The notes: a model not told the origin generated them from the letters alone. Counted from the first letter of the stretch, positions 53,101 through 62,389 are shown. The stretch is 64,000 bases of DNA from Sipunculus nudus (GCA_026874595.1 CM049313.1:44668659-44732658); one strand, 5' to 3'. Made by a program: numbers and translations.

Positions 53101-56100
53101 CTTGTTTGTGCTTGTTTTAAATCCCTAAATATTATGGACTAAATATTATGTTGATCATGTGAACCATAACAAGAACTGAAGCAAATTTGGTATTTTTTAG
53201 GCAAGCTGGCAAAATTCCACATAATGTGTGGAAAATAAAATAAGGAAAAAGAAAAAGCCCATGCACCAAATTGTTCCCCCCAGGCCCTGTAGAACATTTC
53301 ATTTGTTTTTGCATTTTTTCATTATTTTTACTCATTTGGTTCCCTGTCCAAATTTTATGATTTTGCCAACATGTTACTTTCTGTAATTAATTCATAAAAA
53401 GATAGATTTACTCTGTGTACATTATTGTATGGTGAGATTGTGATAATCAAACCCTCACTAAACAGTGAATACTTGAAAATCATGAAATGTTAACCTCGTG
53501 AATATGAAGCATATCACAGAGTAAGTCTTTCCCTATGTATGCTGGCATGATGTTTTATTGTCACTTCTTCAGGCGAGTTAAGGACCTGATGGCTGAGAAA
53601 CACAGTAACCATTCAAGGATAAAGAACCTGGAGGACATGGTGGAGGCAGTGCAGGCCGAGAATAATTCCTTAAGAGAAGCTGTCAAGTCAGCATATAAAC
53701 CAAGCCAGATGAAACCAGCCCAACCAAGCTCAGTTCCAGGTAACTTTGTTTTCTCAGGTTTAGAGTTTGTGCATGTATAGATTATGTCTTTCTGAAGTGG
53801 ATGACTGAGTGACAATGAATGAATATTTAATGTGATACAGTGTTATTGTATATTCAAAATTATATGATGTAGTTCATGATATGACATGATTTATAATATA
53901 TACTATACGAAATGTTATGCCTTATGACAATATACAGTAAAGTATCAGACATTATGAAATGATATTGTGTGCAATAAAACTTCACATGATATAAGATGTG
54001 ATAAGGAAGAATGCAGTATGATATAATATAATATAATATAATATAATATAATATAATATATGTGAAGAATTAAATGATATAATACATTATAAATGCTGTA
54101 ACATGCAGCATGCTGTCATATATCATACATGAGACAGTACAGTATAATATGATATAAATATTAATATATATTAAATATCAACAGGTTTAATGTGATATTG
54201 CTACTAGTAGTAATTGTGAAAATAATTTGTTAATAGCCCAACTGGAGCATCTTAATTCAGAACTGCACACAGCCAAGCTGTCTATCAACTACAAGGAGAG
54301 AGCCATCAAACTTCTGGAAGGAGAGCTGGAAACTCTGCGTGCTCAGGTACATGTTCTTTGTTTATTTATTACTTCTTCCTTTCACATGACTAGATATGTT
54401 AAATTAAGAAAAGGAGGGATATAGTGCTATTTTCTGTTTTGATTTAACCGGTCATAGGCTTAACTGGAGAGATCTTAAAGGAATAGATGGACCAAACGGC
54501 ATTTCTCCATGTGAAGCCATTATATTTTTCTCTTTTTATTTCATGTTTATGCTAGTAGCAGAGCAGTTGTCATCATATACTTTCAAATATATATTTTCAC
54601 CAGTGAAATTATAGGAAGCATTCCTGTTTGTGGATATATGTAGATAGTAATAACTAATATTAACAGAATTTTTTTTACTGATCATTAATTGATCACAGTC
54701 TAGTCACCACTAAAGCACTGAGTGGTACCAACTAGCTTTGAGGTTATATTTTTGCATAATTTTATATAAATTGTCCCTGTGAAATATAACCAATATAACA
54801 TCATAACAGCTTTATCAAGGTTCAAGCTTAAAGCCTTGAAAGTGCTTGAATTCAGCTAATGTAGAATATTTCCTTAAAAGGATTCTGAATTTCATTGTAA
54901 CATATCTAATGTATCCCTGCATTTATCTCTGCTTCTTTATTTTACATTGTTAAGTGTTCATAATGACATTAAGTCATCCTTTCATTGAACAATCTTTACT
55001 CTGCAGGAGCAAGCCAAATCACAGGCCCTGAAAGAAGCACTTGATGAACTGGAACACTTCAATAACAGCCACCTGGTGGACAGTTCAGTCACTAAAACCA
55101 AGCAAGAACAGATCAACAAATTGAGAGCTGAGGTAAGGGAAGCAAACCTTCAGTTATACAGTGGCTGAACCAGCTAAAAATCTCACTACATGCAGGGATC
55201 AAAATTATATATGGCCATAAGTATATAAGCCTGTTTAAAGGTACAAGCACCACGAAAAATAAGTTCACTCTGGTCATGTCAGTCATCTCAGGAGCAGTGT
55301 TTTACAAAATTATTCTGTTCAGGTCTATGGCTTTCCCTAATGAGCAGATGAAATACTTTACTTATAAGCCTCCTTCTCCTGTAAAGCATAAAAATGTTTT
55401 TGAACCCTGTCATGTTTTTTTTTTAGTATATTACTTACTTTTAACCTTTAAGTAAACCTCTGATGGACTGTACATGTCTTCTGCAGCAGTTGCATTTCCT
55501 TTTATTTCATTTTGTTTTGCTTTATTTCTGCATTTACATTATTAAGGGATATTTATATTGTCTGCTATGCAAAGCTTTCTTGCTAATTATGGTTAAACCT
55601 AACACTTCAGTTTTGCTGTTTTCTGACCACTGTTTATTGTGTTCATTGTGTTTGTTTTGTATACAATAAACTAAACATTCCTAATGTAGTTTCATAATGC
55701 ATCTGTCATTTTTCTTGTTAATCTTATCATTCTAATATCTAACATTTCTTAGAGCTTTTTTTGGTTTGAGTTCTTTTATTTTATCAGTTTCTTGATAATC
55801 TGTTTCTGTTTTGTTGAAAGATTATTAAACAATACTTTATATCACCTGTGGTTTTGTACACTACTAAAAATTTAGCATGAGATGTTGTACCAAAAATAGA
55901 TCAAAGGTCTCCAGGCTGAGCTGTCTCATACTCGAGATAAGTATCACCGGGCACTCTACGAGCGAACACAACTGGAGGAAAAATTAGTACCACGATCTAA
56001 ACGGAAACTGGAGAACCGTGAGGCTGGAGAACAGAGACGCAGTAAACTGTATAAAATAGATGTAGGTGATATAATCACCTTCTAAAAATAGATTTGATTG

Positions 56101-59100
56101 ACACCTTAATGATCAGCTTTTGATTGCACAGGAGAAATTGAAATTGATGATTCAGTCTCTGCTAAATTATGTCAGCTTGTTGAAATCATGCTTACCCCAC
56201 AGTGAGAAATCAATGGAGATGATTCTTAAAATGTGTGTGGTGTGCAGTGTTATCATTGATAATTGTACAAACCTGTTGTGATTACATCATTCTGATAAAT
56301 GAGTTCCAATAAGGAGCTCTGGCAATATGTCATAATTCATGCACATTGGCAAATAAAATAATATATATTATTATATAAATTATATTATAGGATCATGATG
56401 ATCAAATACTTTTCCACTGCTCGGAACAAGTGAAATATAATTTCACCCAGACTTGTTCTTAATACACTTATGAATATATCATCTAATATTGATATGTGCA
56501 GACCTTTAAAATTTAATTGATATTAGCAAATCCTTTTTAAAAAGGTAAACTAAACTATGACCAAAAACAGTGAAACAGATCAAGTTTAACAGTTGGATCA
56601 TAATGTTCAATATAGACTAACATGATCTTTAAGTGCTTTGGAGCTTGAAAAATTTCTGAGGAATATATTAAAAAGTGGAACCATGATAATCTATATTTAT
56701 ACTAATATTAATGGACAGGACATATATATCAGAAGCATCTGTAAGAAAATATATGCAAAGAACATTTTAATAATTAATTAAAAAAGAACAAAAGAATTAT
56801 TCATTCTGATTATGAAAAACTTTGCTCATAGAACTCTATATTATCTAATTTTTATTATGTTAATTTTTTTAACATGTTAGTAACATGTATATGAAACTTT
56901 CATAAATAATGGATTATATGTCAGTTTATCTGTTATATTTGTGGCACTGACGTGATATATATATATATATTTCCACACAGCGTGAAGTTCTCGAGAAAGA
57001 AGTCCATGAGAAGGACAGTCAGATTATGACCTTGACCCTCCAGTATAATGATACTGAAGATCAGCTCCAGCGGACGAAGAAGAAACTCCACCTGCAAGAA
57101 GAACATGCTGAACACCTGAAAGCTCAGGTAATACACCTGACCATTCAGCTTACTGTAATAATTCATACATGTGTAATCAATAATTACTAATTATTCAATA
57201 AACTTAATTATTATTATTTAAGTAGCACTGTAGTCATCATGTTACTTCTCTCTGTCCATATCACAGAAATGCCTGAATTTGTATTGAAATGTTGGCATTG
57301 ATGCCAAGTGTGTCCTAAGGGGGGAGGGGTCATTTTTCGCATAAATCCTGTGGAACATTGATTTAACATGGGACATCATATGGGAAATGTTAAAAGGGCC
57401 TATCACAGGGGCATCTATCAGAAACTATCCCACTGGGTGAATCCAACTCATGGAAACACATCTGAAATGAACCCGACTAAAGTCAAGACTGATGTAAGAT
57501 CTTTTTGTTCTTAATCCAGTCAAATGGCAAAGTTCAACATAAAAATTTGAGATATGCCTTCTTGGCAAAATCTGTCCAAAACCACATGTCAAAACATATT
57601 GATGTTAAAGCAATAATGGCAATAGTAAGCTGGGTATCACTATAACTAAAGCAGTGCAGATGTATAATATTGTTTCCAAAATCAGTCATTTGTCAATCTT
57701 TATATACCAGCTGCAGGGGGCATGTCAGTACACATTAGTAGGATTATCATATCAACTAGTTGTAGTGATTGGTGTGAAACAGTGTTATATTACAGCTCAA
57801 TATCTCATATGTTTTTTTGTGGTGCAAGATTCATTCTACTGTATTACAGTTTTGCAATTGAAACTATGGTCAACATGTCTTTTTCCATGACTATTTATTA
57901 CCTTTAATTTCAACACTGTTTTCTGTAATTTTATTATTTTCAGCTTGAAACTGCAAACTTAATATCCTGGAGTTGTATGTTTAGTTGATCCAAAGCAGGG
58001 ATTTTCCAGAGCCTGAAATACTTTAGCTGACTTCAAGGAAAGACAACAAAAAATTTAGTACAAGGTGTGAGTTTAGATCATGCTTTAGACATTTAACTTA
58101 CATTGAACAGGTTGACCAAATCCAAAATCAGCTGTTGCAGAAGGCACGAACCATGGAACACATCTCAGGAACCAGCAACGAGTACGAGGTTGAACTGAGA
58201 ACCATGAGAGAGACCCTGGCATCTGTGAATAGTCATCTGACACAGGCCCAAACAGAGGTGAAGGCTCAAGTTGATGCTGTCATTTCTGTTTTAATCATTG
58301 TGTATATGTTTGGGAAAATATTGTATCTTGTAACAATAAAGTTTGTGTTAAAGCAGGAAAGAAGGATCTATGTTTAGGTTTATTAAAATAATGATTAGTT
58401 GATGCTAAAATTAATGTGTCTTTGCAAAATAGATATTGTTACCTGTATCGGTTAATTTAATTTTCAGCAGGAAAAAAGTGCACTTTAGCAGCTGATTTTA
58501 ATGCTGAGCAGTATTCAGGCTTGCAAAGTCAGTCCTGTAGATAAAGATTAACTGATGTTGAACAAAAATGGTGCTTTGTATTCAGCTTGTAATATTTATG
58601 ATAGAGCACTATCTCTTCTTTTAGATATCTCAGTACTCTTATCATGGTTTACATTTGTAACCATTTTTATACACTTTTTGTTAAAATTGTTTACCAGAAG
58701 CATATTTTAATTTATTCAATTGCATTAATCCTTTTGATTTTTTACCAGGAGTATAGTCAACCAAGTTTTATACATAATATATAATATAATCTCTGATAAT
58801 AATTCCTTTTTTGTCATCTTCTTACAATATAGGTCAAGCTGAAGACAGTAGAGCTTAATCATGAGAGGAGCAAGACAGAGAAGCTGAGAGAAGATGTACA
58901 CAGGAGAGATGACATCCTGAGTAAAGGTGTGGCACAGGTGAGTAATCAGGTTTAATGTGGTAAATCATGATAACTATCGTTCAGAGTATTGCCTCAGCTG
59001 CCCTTTACTGCCATCTCGTAGTCTTTGTCCAGTTACAGATGTGGGACCGTAAGCCATCAGGTCTTATGTAGTAGTAATTCATTGTAACTATCATTGTATA

Positions 59101-62100
59101 CTGATTATAACCGCAGTTGCTCTTTAGTGCAATCTGGTGTTCAATTGTTCACTTTCTGATGTGTTATTTCTTCTAACAATTGGTGCCATAGCAGAGCAGA
59201 CTGTCTAATGCCACCATTCTTATTATCAGAACCATTCATATATCTCTCACAGATGACAGATTTTGCAAATATGCAACATGAAAATATCAAAGATTCCCAT
59301 CATAGCTCAGTATTATTATGCTTTATAATTATAGGTCATATTTAGGATTTAAATTAATTGTGATCACTATGGCTTTAAGAGATTTGTAATATCAACATCA
59401 GCATTTTATCTGGGTTGTGAATCAGTTAACTCTTGCTGCACTAGGCCACTAATCTACATCAGTTCCGTTAACTCTAGACTGCTTGAAAGGTGGTCCACAG
59501 AAGTTTGGTTTACTTTCATCCGGTTTACAGTAAACTGGTTTCTAGTGTGAACTAGCAAATACATTTCTGGTCTGCATGAAGTCAGTTTAACTACCATTTA
59601 CTCATCCTTCCCACAGAATATCAATTTTTGCAGCACAGTTTATCAGATTAACAACCAAGTGTGGACAGCAAACTTGTGTTTTATTGAATAAATTGATTTA
59701 GGCTTTCGTAAAGCGAACAACGTACAGTGCAGACACAAAAGCACACTGCTTCCAGACTAAAGTAAACCAGTTTAGTATTATCCAGTTTAGATGCAATTTA
59801 AGTGAGGATATGGCTTTATTAAAGAGTTAATTAATTTTTTTTATGTACCAGGCAATGCGGGATGGGGAGTTGGACTCTGTGCTGTTCCAGGAAGCAGACA
59901 CCCCCCAGCAGGTGCTCCAAGAAGCTGATAACAAGTACCGTAAAGTTGAGTTCGAGAATGAACAGCTGAAGCATGAACTCCAAGTGAGTTAAAAATATTA
60001 GCAAACAATCCCAGTGGTCATTCTCACTTTCTTGTTCTGAAGTGGTTTTATAAAATCCATGCATTCCAAATCATCATTCAGCCATTCATGGACTTGAGAC
60101 ATATGAAATTTTGCCCATTTGTCCCCTCCCAACAGAAATCCTGCAAGTGTGATTCCTCATAGGTGTGTCATAAACATTACTTTCAACTTATAAAATATAT
60201 GTATCATGAAATATATATTAAAATTAAAAGAATTATAATAAAATTACCTTCTTTTTACAATGTGGCAGTACCATCTTTGAGAATCTTTCTGTATATTCTC
60301 ATAAGTGTCCTTGGAATACTGTTTCCACAAAGAAGTGTCCAAAGAAGATTATGTCCTCTTGGTAGATATCTAGGTTATTTGATGTTTAAACTGCAATCCA
60401 CTAATTCAGAGGCTATTTGTGGTAAGCTTTCTTATTGTAAATGGGTTCTGGAAGTTTACGCCTGTGCCATGTTTGTTACTCTAATCCATTGAACCTGAGA
60501 CCATTGATCATTGTGTTCTGTGTCTATCAGACTGTGAAGGAGACCATGTCCACCATACTGATGGAGAACGGTCAGCTGACCGGGACCGTGAGGGAAATTA
60601 AACAAGATTTGGTGCAGGAACGGGCACAGATATCACACACAACGTCCCAGCAAACCAGCCTACAACACCAACTGCAGGTAGGTCAAGACATGCATTGCTA
60701 CAGTTATTGTATTCCAGACAAAGTCAGGGAAACTTTTTTATTAGCAACATCCCACCACCGCAGAAAAACCTTGCGAGTGAGATAGCGTTGGAAGGCACCT
60801 TGCTCTCTTTGCGGTGGGATTGGAGTGACTTCTGCAAAATTGTAGCAGATAAGCTGTAACATTTTTATTTTCTTAATTTTTCCTCACATTGTTCTCAATT
60901 TTCTGAAACAACCCTTATCCATCCTCTTTAAGCACTGCCAAAAGATCTGGTGAGAAACCTTTTTGACTGTGTAAACAGGGCAGCTGGGACACTTCTTTCC
61001 ATTTTGTTGGTCATTGGTCTATTGTCTGTCCCACCATCAAACTAAAAGGATAAATACTTTGGCCTGGAAGGTACTGACCAGGGAATGTCACAATTTAAAC
61101 GGTGGCTATGCTCATTACCTTCACAAGTTGTTAAATTACTTCACTTCAGGGTCTTTAATAATAGTAAAAATATTCATACACTGGGCACTCAAGGTATAAG
61201 CATCACAGCATGAGGCAAGTACCCTACCCTTCCGCCAGAGGTTGTTTCTACTCAAAACGAATCTCTTCTGTTTGGGCACTGTGGGAAGGACCGAACTACT
61301 TGAAAAGTGTAGCCTGGTACCAAATTCTCCTAACACCAAATTAACGGACGGACGGACGATTAACCATAACTACAGCACATATATATCGGGTTACTTATCA
61401 AACGTCAGCTGAGCTAAAATTGTGGGTTCCCTTAACTTGCTGAAGTTCCTATATAGTACGTCCCAGTACCCGTGTCAACATGTTTTTCTGGGATAATTTT
61501 TTATACGTGTAAAGCAGTGTAAACCTTTCTTGTCCAAAGGTTGTAGGAGCTATTCCAACGACTACCTGCCTAAAAAGTAATGCCTTACCTTGTTTTGATT
61601 TTGTATGAGACAATCTAAAATATGCCAAAACAGATTACAGTGTTTACGAATTATTCCTTGTCCGAGAACTGATAATAAAAAAACCAGTCAAACATATGAC
61701 GTCAGTCAATTGAAGGTGACGCGCGAACGAACATAGTGACGTCTTTGTGATGTCACTGTTGTCTAACGAACACAAAACGCAGCCATAAACACTGAAAGTG
61801 TACCATGGAGGAATGTACTGTCCAGCAGTGCCGATAAGACGCCAACCACGGTATTTCAGCATAAATAAGGCAAAAGAGTCGCAAAGTAAATTCGTTTTAC
61901 ATGACATAGAACTACTTTACACAAAATTCAACGCATTTTAACGGACTACATTGGCTCCTTTTCACCACTTGTGTATATCCGCTGTCAGTGTACATGTTGA
62001 TGCCGCGTTGTGCATTATTGGAGTCAGATTTTGACTCCAACAATCCCCAGACAGCAGTGTCGTACTCTTGAGAGTCCGAGTCTGCGCAGTGTGGCAAGTA

Positions 62101-62389
62101 CCCAACAGAATGAGCAGGAAATTTTCTATTCTTGGATGCTATGATTGTCTTTCCAACATTATGGTCTTGTTTGTTCAATTCCTAACTCTTCATTCTGCTG
62201 TATCCTGTATTTCAGCTTTGTACCCAGGAGCGTGACACCTGCCAGCTGGAGAACGACAAGCTGGTTGCAGACCTGGCTCGTCATGAGAAAGAGGCAAAAC
62301 AGGCAGTCCATAAACTGATGGAGGAGTCACAGAAATCCCAGATAGAAGTTGAGACCCTATATCATAAGTTTGGACCAGAAGGCAAACAG
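23096..62389 (+). CDS. Giant multi-exon gene: repeat-rich disordered N-terminal region plus long C-terminal coiled coil (3' end outside window)
   Basis: Twenty-two exons can be joined with consistent phase and canonical AG/GT borders, giving 3158 codons with no stop up to 62389. Residues 1-70 are Gly/Ser-rich. Residues 71-2269 come from one 6.6-kb exon, low in hydrophobics and rich in S, T, D, E and N, with three families of internal tandem repeats, an NLS-like KKKKV (residues 1607-1611), KVSF (1663-1666) and SILK (1712-1715). Residues 2270-3158 are almost wholly heptad-type coiled coil with Leu/Ile at a/d positions and abundant E, K, Q and R. No enzymatic domain, signal peptide or membrane segment is visible. 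I do not recognise an orthologue. Centrosomal, kinetochore or golgin-type scaffolds share this layout (inference). Most exons downstream of exon 3 are phase 0, so exon skipping would often keep frame. The gene presumably continues past position 64000. Confidence 0.85.
24069..25505. repeat. About 15-bp minisatellite (14-16 bp units), 1.4 kb, in intron 1 of the coding region
   Basis: Units are ACTTGTGTCCCACC (14) and ACTTGTGTGTCCCACT (16), often paired into 30 bp, with variants ACATGTGTG and CTGGCCTATTG. Composite blocks recur (for example about 78 bp at 25065 and 25143). The unit lacks stop codons in all three forward frames, which produces three overlapping 410-430-codon open frames. The encoded C-V-P-P-L-V-type text simply mirrors the repeat, and no splice or start logic supports coding. 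Confidence 0.95.
26163..26288. repeat. 63-bp direct duplication
   Basis: Two adjacent units start ATATTAGCTTATCTGAACTG at 26163 and 26226 and are almost identical; the duplication is recent. Confidence 0.9.
27381..27854. repeat. Dispersed repeat, copy B
   Basis: It matches 22073-22539 from AAGATGAGAGCACAGATGAT to GACAGTATTTAATCA. Unlike copy A, it has no recognisable HINE ends around it. Confidence 0.85.
27950..28430. mobile_element. Tandem-core element remnant (about 120-130 bp x3)
   Basis: Three units share a CCTAGAA-CTTCT box and end in TTTTTAGCACCCAG-like text (28178, 28298). The right edge TTTTTAGCTCAGCTGACTG (28395) is matched in reverse complement at 61406-61424, so this is probably an element end. 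Confidence 0.5.
28769..28933 (+). CDS. Coding exon 2 (3' border uncertain)
   Basis: The acceptor ATTTTACAG ends at 28768. The frame from exon 1 continues as GPIRLGTKELNQSNDSLLDT and ends in Ser/Gly/Tyr-rich sequence (...YLRGSGTWSG). Three overlapping donors lie at the end: GTGAGAG at 28924, GTAAGT at 28930 and GTGAGA at 28934. Only the last leaves phase 1, as required by exon 3 (acceptor at 30443-30444), so I end the exon at 28933. If one of the two phase-0 donors is used, a small unseen exon must lie before 30445. Confidence 0.65.
29826..29904. repeat. About 42-bp direct duplication
   Basis: GCAAGGCAGTGGATATATAA occurs twice in succession with small differences. Confidence 0.75.
30445..37040 (+). 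CDS. Coding exon 3: 6.6-kb exon for the repeat-rich disordered region
   Basis: The acceptor CTACCTTTTAG ends at 30444 and the donor GTAAGA starts at 37041; the frame stays open for 6596 nt. It encodes residues 71-2269. The order is: five 91-residue repeats (30504-31860); a Ser/Thr/Glu-rich linker; eleven 29-residue RSRSRSP repeats (32331-33290); two 70-residue repeats rich in psi-K-x-E (33720-34139); a long Ser/His/Gln-rich stretch; a lysine cluster KKKKV (35052-35066); KVSF (35220-35231); SILK (35367-35378); WVTPSQLLHK (35937) and two LPTxSQxFQKS copies (36246, 36321); and a final predicted helix, LTELVSMYDATEKKL, that leads into the coiled coil. An internal exon this long beside neighbours of 60-200 nt is unusual. 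No globular domain is recognised. Open frames on the opposite strand are shadows of the repeats. Confidence 0.9.
30504..31860 (+). repeat. Five tandem 91-residue protein repeats (273 bp, last units 270 and about 267 bp)
   Basis: Units start at 30504, 30777, 31050, 31323 and 31593. Each begins AEADNSPSASSP or close to it, passes through MPTRTDNSSGDLTRSGSQNI and EENSTIQSP-like text, and ends in SKSDNSL. Units 2-4 are nearly identical at the DNA level, so the expansion is recent. Units 1-3 end with TSPSKSDNS, which contains a full CDK-type S-P-x-K site; in units 4-5 it has become SRSKSDNS. Phase is preserved throughout. Confidence 0.95.
32331..33290 (+). repeat. Eleven tandem 29-residue RSRSRSP repeats (87 bp)
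   Basis: The unit begins KALDVSDSQRSEIITRSRSR and ends SPARKNDFG. Units start every 87 bp from 32331, except unit 10, which is 90 bp. Units 2-9 carry S-P-x-R, a full CDK consensus; units 1 and 10 carry SPAGK; unit 11 has lost the proline. A half unit lies before the array (LDISDSQQSG) and decayed units follow to about 33400. The region is strongly basic between acidic flanks. SR-type Arg-Ser dipeptides could also be SRPK/CLK substrates (inference). Confidence 0.95.
33720..34139 (+). repeat. Two tandem 70-residue repeats with eight SUMO-type psi-K-x-E motifs
   Basis: Unit 1 spans 33720-33929 and unit 2 spans 33930-34139. Unit 1 contains VKVE, VKVE, IKVE and LKEE; unit 2 contains VKEE, VKVE, IKIE and VKEE at the same four positions, although the surrounding residues have diverged. 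Four of these are followed by proline, as in VKVEP. Both units also keep PLTPxYS. The psi-K-x-E tetrapeptide is the established consensus for SUMO conjugation; its use here is inference. Confidence 0.9.
37041..39420. other. Intron after exon 3
   Basis: AT-rich 2.4-kb intron with an A-run near 37743. No further exon or element is recognised. Confidence 0.6.
39421..39480 (+). CDS. Coding exon 4
   Basis: The acceptor TTGTAATTTTCAG ends at 39420 and the donor GTGAAC starts at 39481. It is 60 nt, phase 0 to 0, reading GSGFAGGSPGVPDRTSVLEK: a Gly/Pro hinge ending in the first heptad residues before the coiled coil. Confidence 0.85.
39746..39842 (+). CDS. Coding exon 5, start of the coiled coil
   Basis: The acceptor GCATTTTCAG ends at 39745 and the donor GTAAGA starts at 39843. 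It is 97 nt, phase 0 to 1. The peptide EMLESQIRKMQIENSKLQTE continues as NKMLKEKF and is a textbook heptad pattern. The donor lies only about 50 nt upstream of the 21/42-bp minisatellite. Read-through would reach a TAG at 39900. Confidence 0.9.
39890..42060. repeat. Compound 21/42-bp minisatellite in the exon 5-6 intron
   Basis: Three adjoining sub-arrays share a 21-bp ancestry. Sub-array A (39890-40530) has 42-bp units made of GTGAGTGTAACAGGGTTCTC plus GGATGTGTAACAGGGCTTAG. Sub-array B (about 40800-41480) has 42-bp units with GTAACAGGGTTCTG and CATCAGGGCTCAGG. Sub-array C (about 41490-42060) has 21-bp units of the GTGAGTGTGACAGTGGTCAG type. Units of A are almost identical. Because 21 is a multiple of three, long open frames of 200-250 codons appear on both strands; they are artefacts. 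Confidence 0.95.
42375..42562 (+). CDS. Coding exon 6, coiled coil
   Basis: The acceptor GATTGTTAACAG ends at 42374 and the donor GTCAGC starts at 42563. It is 188 nt; its first two bases complete the Ala codon split with exon 5, and it ends in phase 0. The peptide starts AKINELESQLETAHEDLDVM and is coiled coil to its end (ALTKSLEMAEAE). The GTCAGC donor is weaker than average. Confidence 0.9.
43190..43306 (+). CDS. Coding exon 7, coiled coil
   Basis: The acceptor TTGTGTTACAG ends at 43189 and the donor GTCAGT starts at 43307. It is 117 nt, phase 0 at both ends. It reads KASIEKQAEIARMAADRARV and ends SFRTEVATLK, helical and highly charged. Confidence 0.9.
44661..44831 (+). CDS. Coding exon 8, coiled coil
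   Basis: The acceptor TATTAACAG ends at 44660 and the donor GTACAG starts at 44832. It is 171 nt, phase 0 at both ends. It begins EEIRKVKLLQKQAEKDREEE and ends in a short break, ASGGTAADKQ, which probably interrupts the coiled coil. Confidence 0.9.
45375..45497 (+). CDS. Coding exon 9, coiled coil
   Basis: The acceptor GTATGTTACAG ends at 45374 and the donor GTAAAC starts at 45498. It is 123 nt, phase 0 at both ends. It begins ARAMERRLRITEDRLHQERA and ends KLIKENAKLQ, a continuous amphipathic helix. Confidence 0.9.
46280..46477 (+). CDS. Coding exon 10, coiled coil with a linker
   Basis: The acceptor ATCACAACAG ends at 46279 and the donor GTAAAC starts at 46478. It is 198 nt, phase 0 at both ends. 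The coiled coil VAEKEMKRQLQRERDRHRAL runs into a probable linker, SDRPASTIEDSAFNHK, then a short helix ending GITSKK. Confidence 0.9.
47757..47945 (+). CDS. Coding exon 11
   Basis: The acceptor CCGTTTTCAG ends at 47756 and the donor GTGAAA starts at 47946. It is 189 nt, phase 0 at both ends. It has an unusual Trp-rich segment for a coiled-coil protein (IIWVLWQQRNRLVNEF) followed by a turn, LGFTQGNVKDWLK. This is the best diagnostic segment for homology searching. A 4.1-kb intron containing a HINE element follows. Confidence 0.88.
48649..49724 (+). mobile_element. HINE/pearl-like element, copy 2, with 280-bp tandem core
   Basis: The 5' end TATCCGCCAAAAC pairs with GTTTTGCGGATA (48649-48676, one bulged C). 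The 3' end has GGCGGATA, a perfect GTAGTC/GACTAC hairpin with a 7-nt loop, and the terminus CCCGTATTCTAGTT. Inside, units start CATATCTC(A/G)GGAACC at 48877, 49157 and 49437, a 280-bp period, with the third unit internally deleted. The palindrome GGTGGCGCCACC recurs in the core. There is no protein frame. Terminus architecture and core fit pearl/HINE elements described in bivalves (family knowledge). Confidence 0.75.
49725..52037. other. Remainder of the exon 11-12 intron
   Basis: AT-rich, with no feature recognised. A 99-codon frame at 51641 has no splice or homology support. Confidence 0.5.
52038..52144 (+). CDS. Coding exon 12, coiled coil
   Basis: The acceptor TTTGACACAG ends at 52037 and the donor GTGAGT starts at 52145. 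It is 107 nt and leaves phase 2 (AC, completed by G in the next exon to give Thr). It begins LVQDERQMYEERIATYKDNL and ends EKEDQEKIL. Confidence 0.9.
53573..53739 (+). CDS. Coding exon 13, coiled coil then Pro-rich linker
   Basis: The acceptor CACTTCTTCAG ends at 53572 and the donor GTAACT starts at 53740. It is 167 nt, entering in phase 2 and leaving in phase 1. The helix RVKDLMAEKHSNHSRIKNLE continues to SLREAVKSAY, then a flexible KPSQMKPAQPSSVP breaks the coiled coil into two blocks. Confidence 0.9.
54237..54346 (+). CDS. Coding exon 14, coiled coil
   Basis: The acceptor TTTGTTAATAG ends at 54236 and the donor GTACAT starts at 54347. It is 110 nt; two bases complete Ala, then phase 0. 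It reads AQLEHLNSELHTAKLSINYK and ends LEGELETLRAQ. Confidence 0.88.
55007..55132 (+). CDS. Coding exon 15, coiled coil
   Basis: The acceptor TTTACTCTGCAG ends at 55006 and the donor GTAAGG starts at 55133. It is 126 nt, phase 0 at both ends. It begins EQAKSQALKEALDELEHFNN and ends KQEQINKLRAE. Confidence 0.9.
55900..56061 (+). CDS. Coding exon 16, basic coiled coil
   Basis: The acceptor CAAAAATAG ends at 55899 (weak pyrimidine tract) and the donor GTAGGT starts at 56062. It is 162 nt, phase 0 at both ends. It begins IKGLQAELSHTRDKYHRALY and then becomes strongly basic (LVPRSKRKLENREAGEQRRS). An alternative GT at 56066 would break phase with exon 17. Confidence 0.82.
56981..57127 (+). CDS. 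Coding exon 17, coiled coil
   Basis: The acceptor TTTCCACACAG ends at 56980, preceded by a TATATA run in place of a good pyrimidine tract; the donor GTAATA starts at 57128. It is 147 nt, phase 0 at both ends. It begins REVLEKEVHEKDSQIMTLTL and ends EEHAEHLKAQ. Confidence 0.9.
58111..58257 (+). CDS. Coding exon 18, coiled coil
   Basis: The acceptor ACATTGAACAG ends at 58110 and the donor GTGAAG starts at 58258. It is 147 nt, phase 0 at both ends. It begins VDQIQNQLLQKARTMEHISG and ends SVNSHLTQAQTE. Confidence 0.9.
58833..58937 (+). CDS. Coding exon 19, coiled coil
   Basis: The acceptor TTCTTACAATATAG ends at 58832 and the donor GTGAGT starts at 58938. It is 105 nt, phase 0 at both ends. It begins VKLKTVELNHERSKTEKLRE and ends RRDDILSKGVAQ. 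Confidence 0.9.
59852..59983 (+). CDS. Coding exon 20, coiled coil
   Basis: The acceptor TTTTATGTACCAG ends at 59851 and the donor GTGAGT starts at 59984. It is 132 nt, phase 0 at both ends. It opens with an acidic, Pro-containing break (DSVLFQEADTPQQVLQ) and resumes heptads at NKYRKVEFENEQLKHELQ. Confidence 0.9.
60531..60677 (+). CDS. Coding exon 21, coiled coil
   Basis: The acceptor CTGTGTCTATCAG ends at 60530 and the donor GTAGGT starts at 60678. It is 147 nt, phase 0 at both ends, the same length as exons 17 and 18. It begins TVKETMSTILMENGQLTGTV and ends TSLQHQLQ. Confidence 0.9.
62216..62389 (+). CDS. Coding exon 22, coiled coil (last certain exon in window)
   Basis: The acceptor CCTGTATTTCAG ends at 62215 and the donor GTCAGT starts at 62390. 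It is 174 nt, phase 0 at both ends. It begins LCTQERDTCQLENDKLVADL and ends ETLYHKFGPEGKQ. There is no stop codon, so the gene continues. Confidence 0.9.

Larger units (their letters stand above)
52145..62215. other. Introns between exons 12 and 22
   Basis: A TATAA microsatellite lies at about 54019-54060. A CTGTCTGTCTGTACC-type stretch near 52720 and GGACGGACGGAC near 61345 look like decayed element heads or tails. CGTCAGCTGAGCTAAAATTG at 61404-61423 matches, in reverse complement, the right edge of the remnant at 28395. Confidence 0.5.

Noticed and set aside
30445-62389. Identity as KNL1, CEP162 or CEP152
   Set aside because: KNL1 was considered because of KVSF/SILK motifs, but the motif order and long rod do not fit and no MELT array is seen. 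CEP162 and CEP152 were considered for the rod, but I could not match any diagnostic segment.
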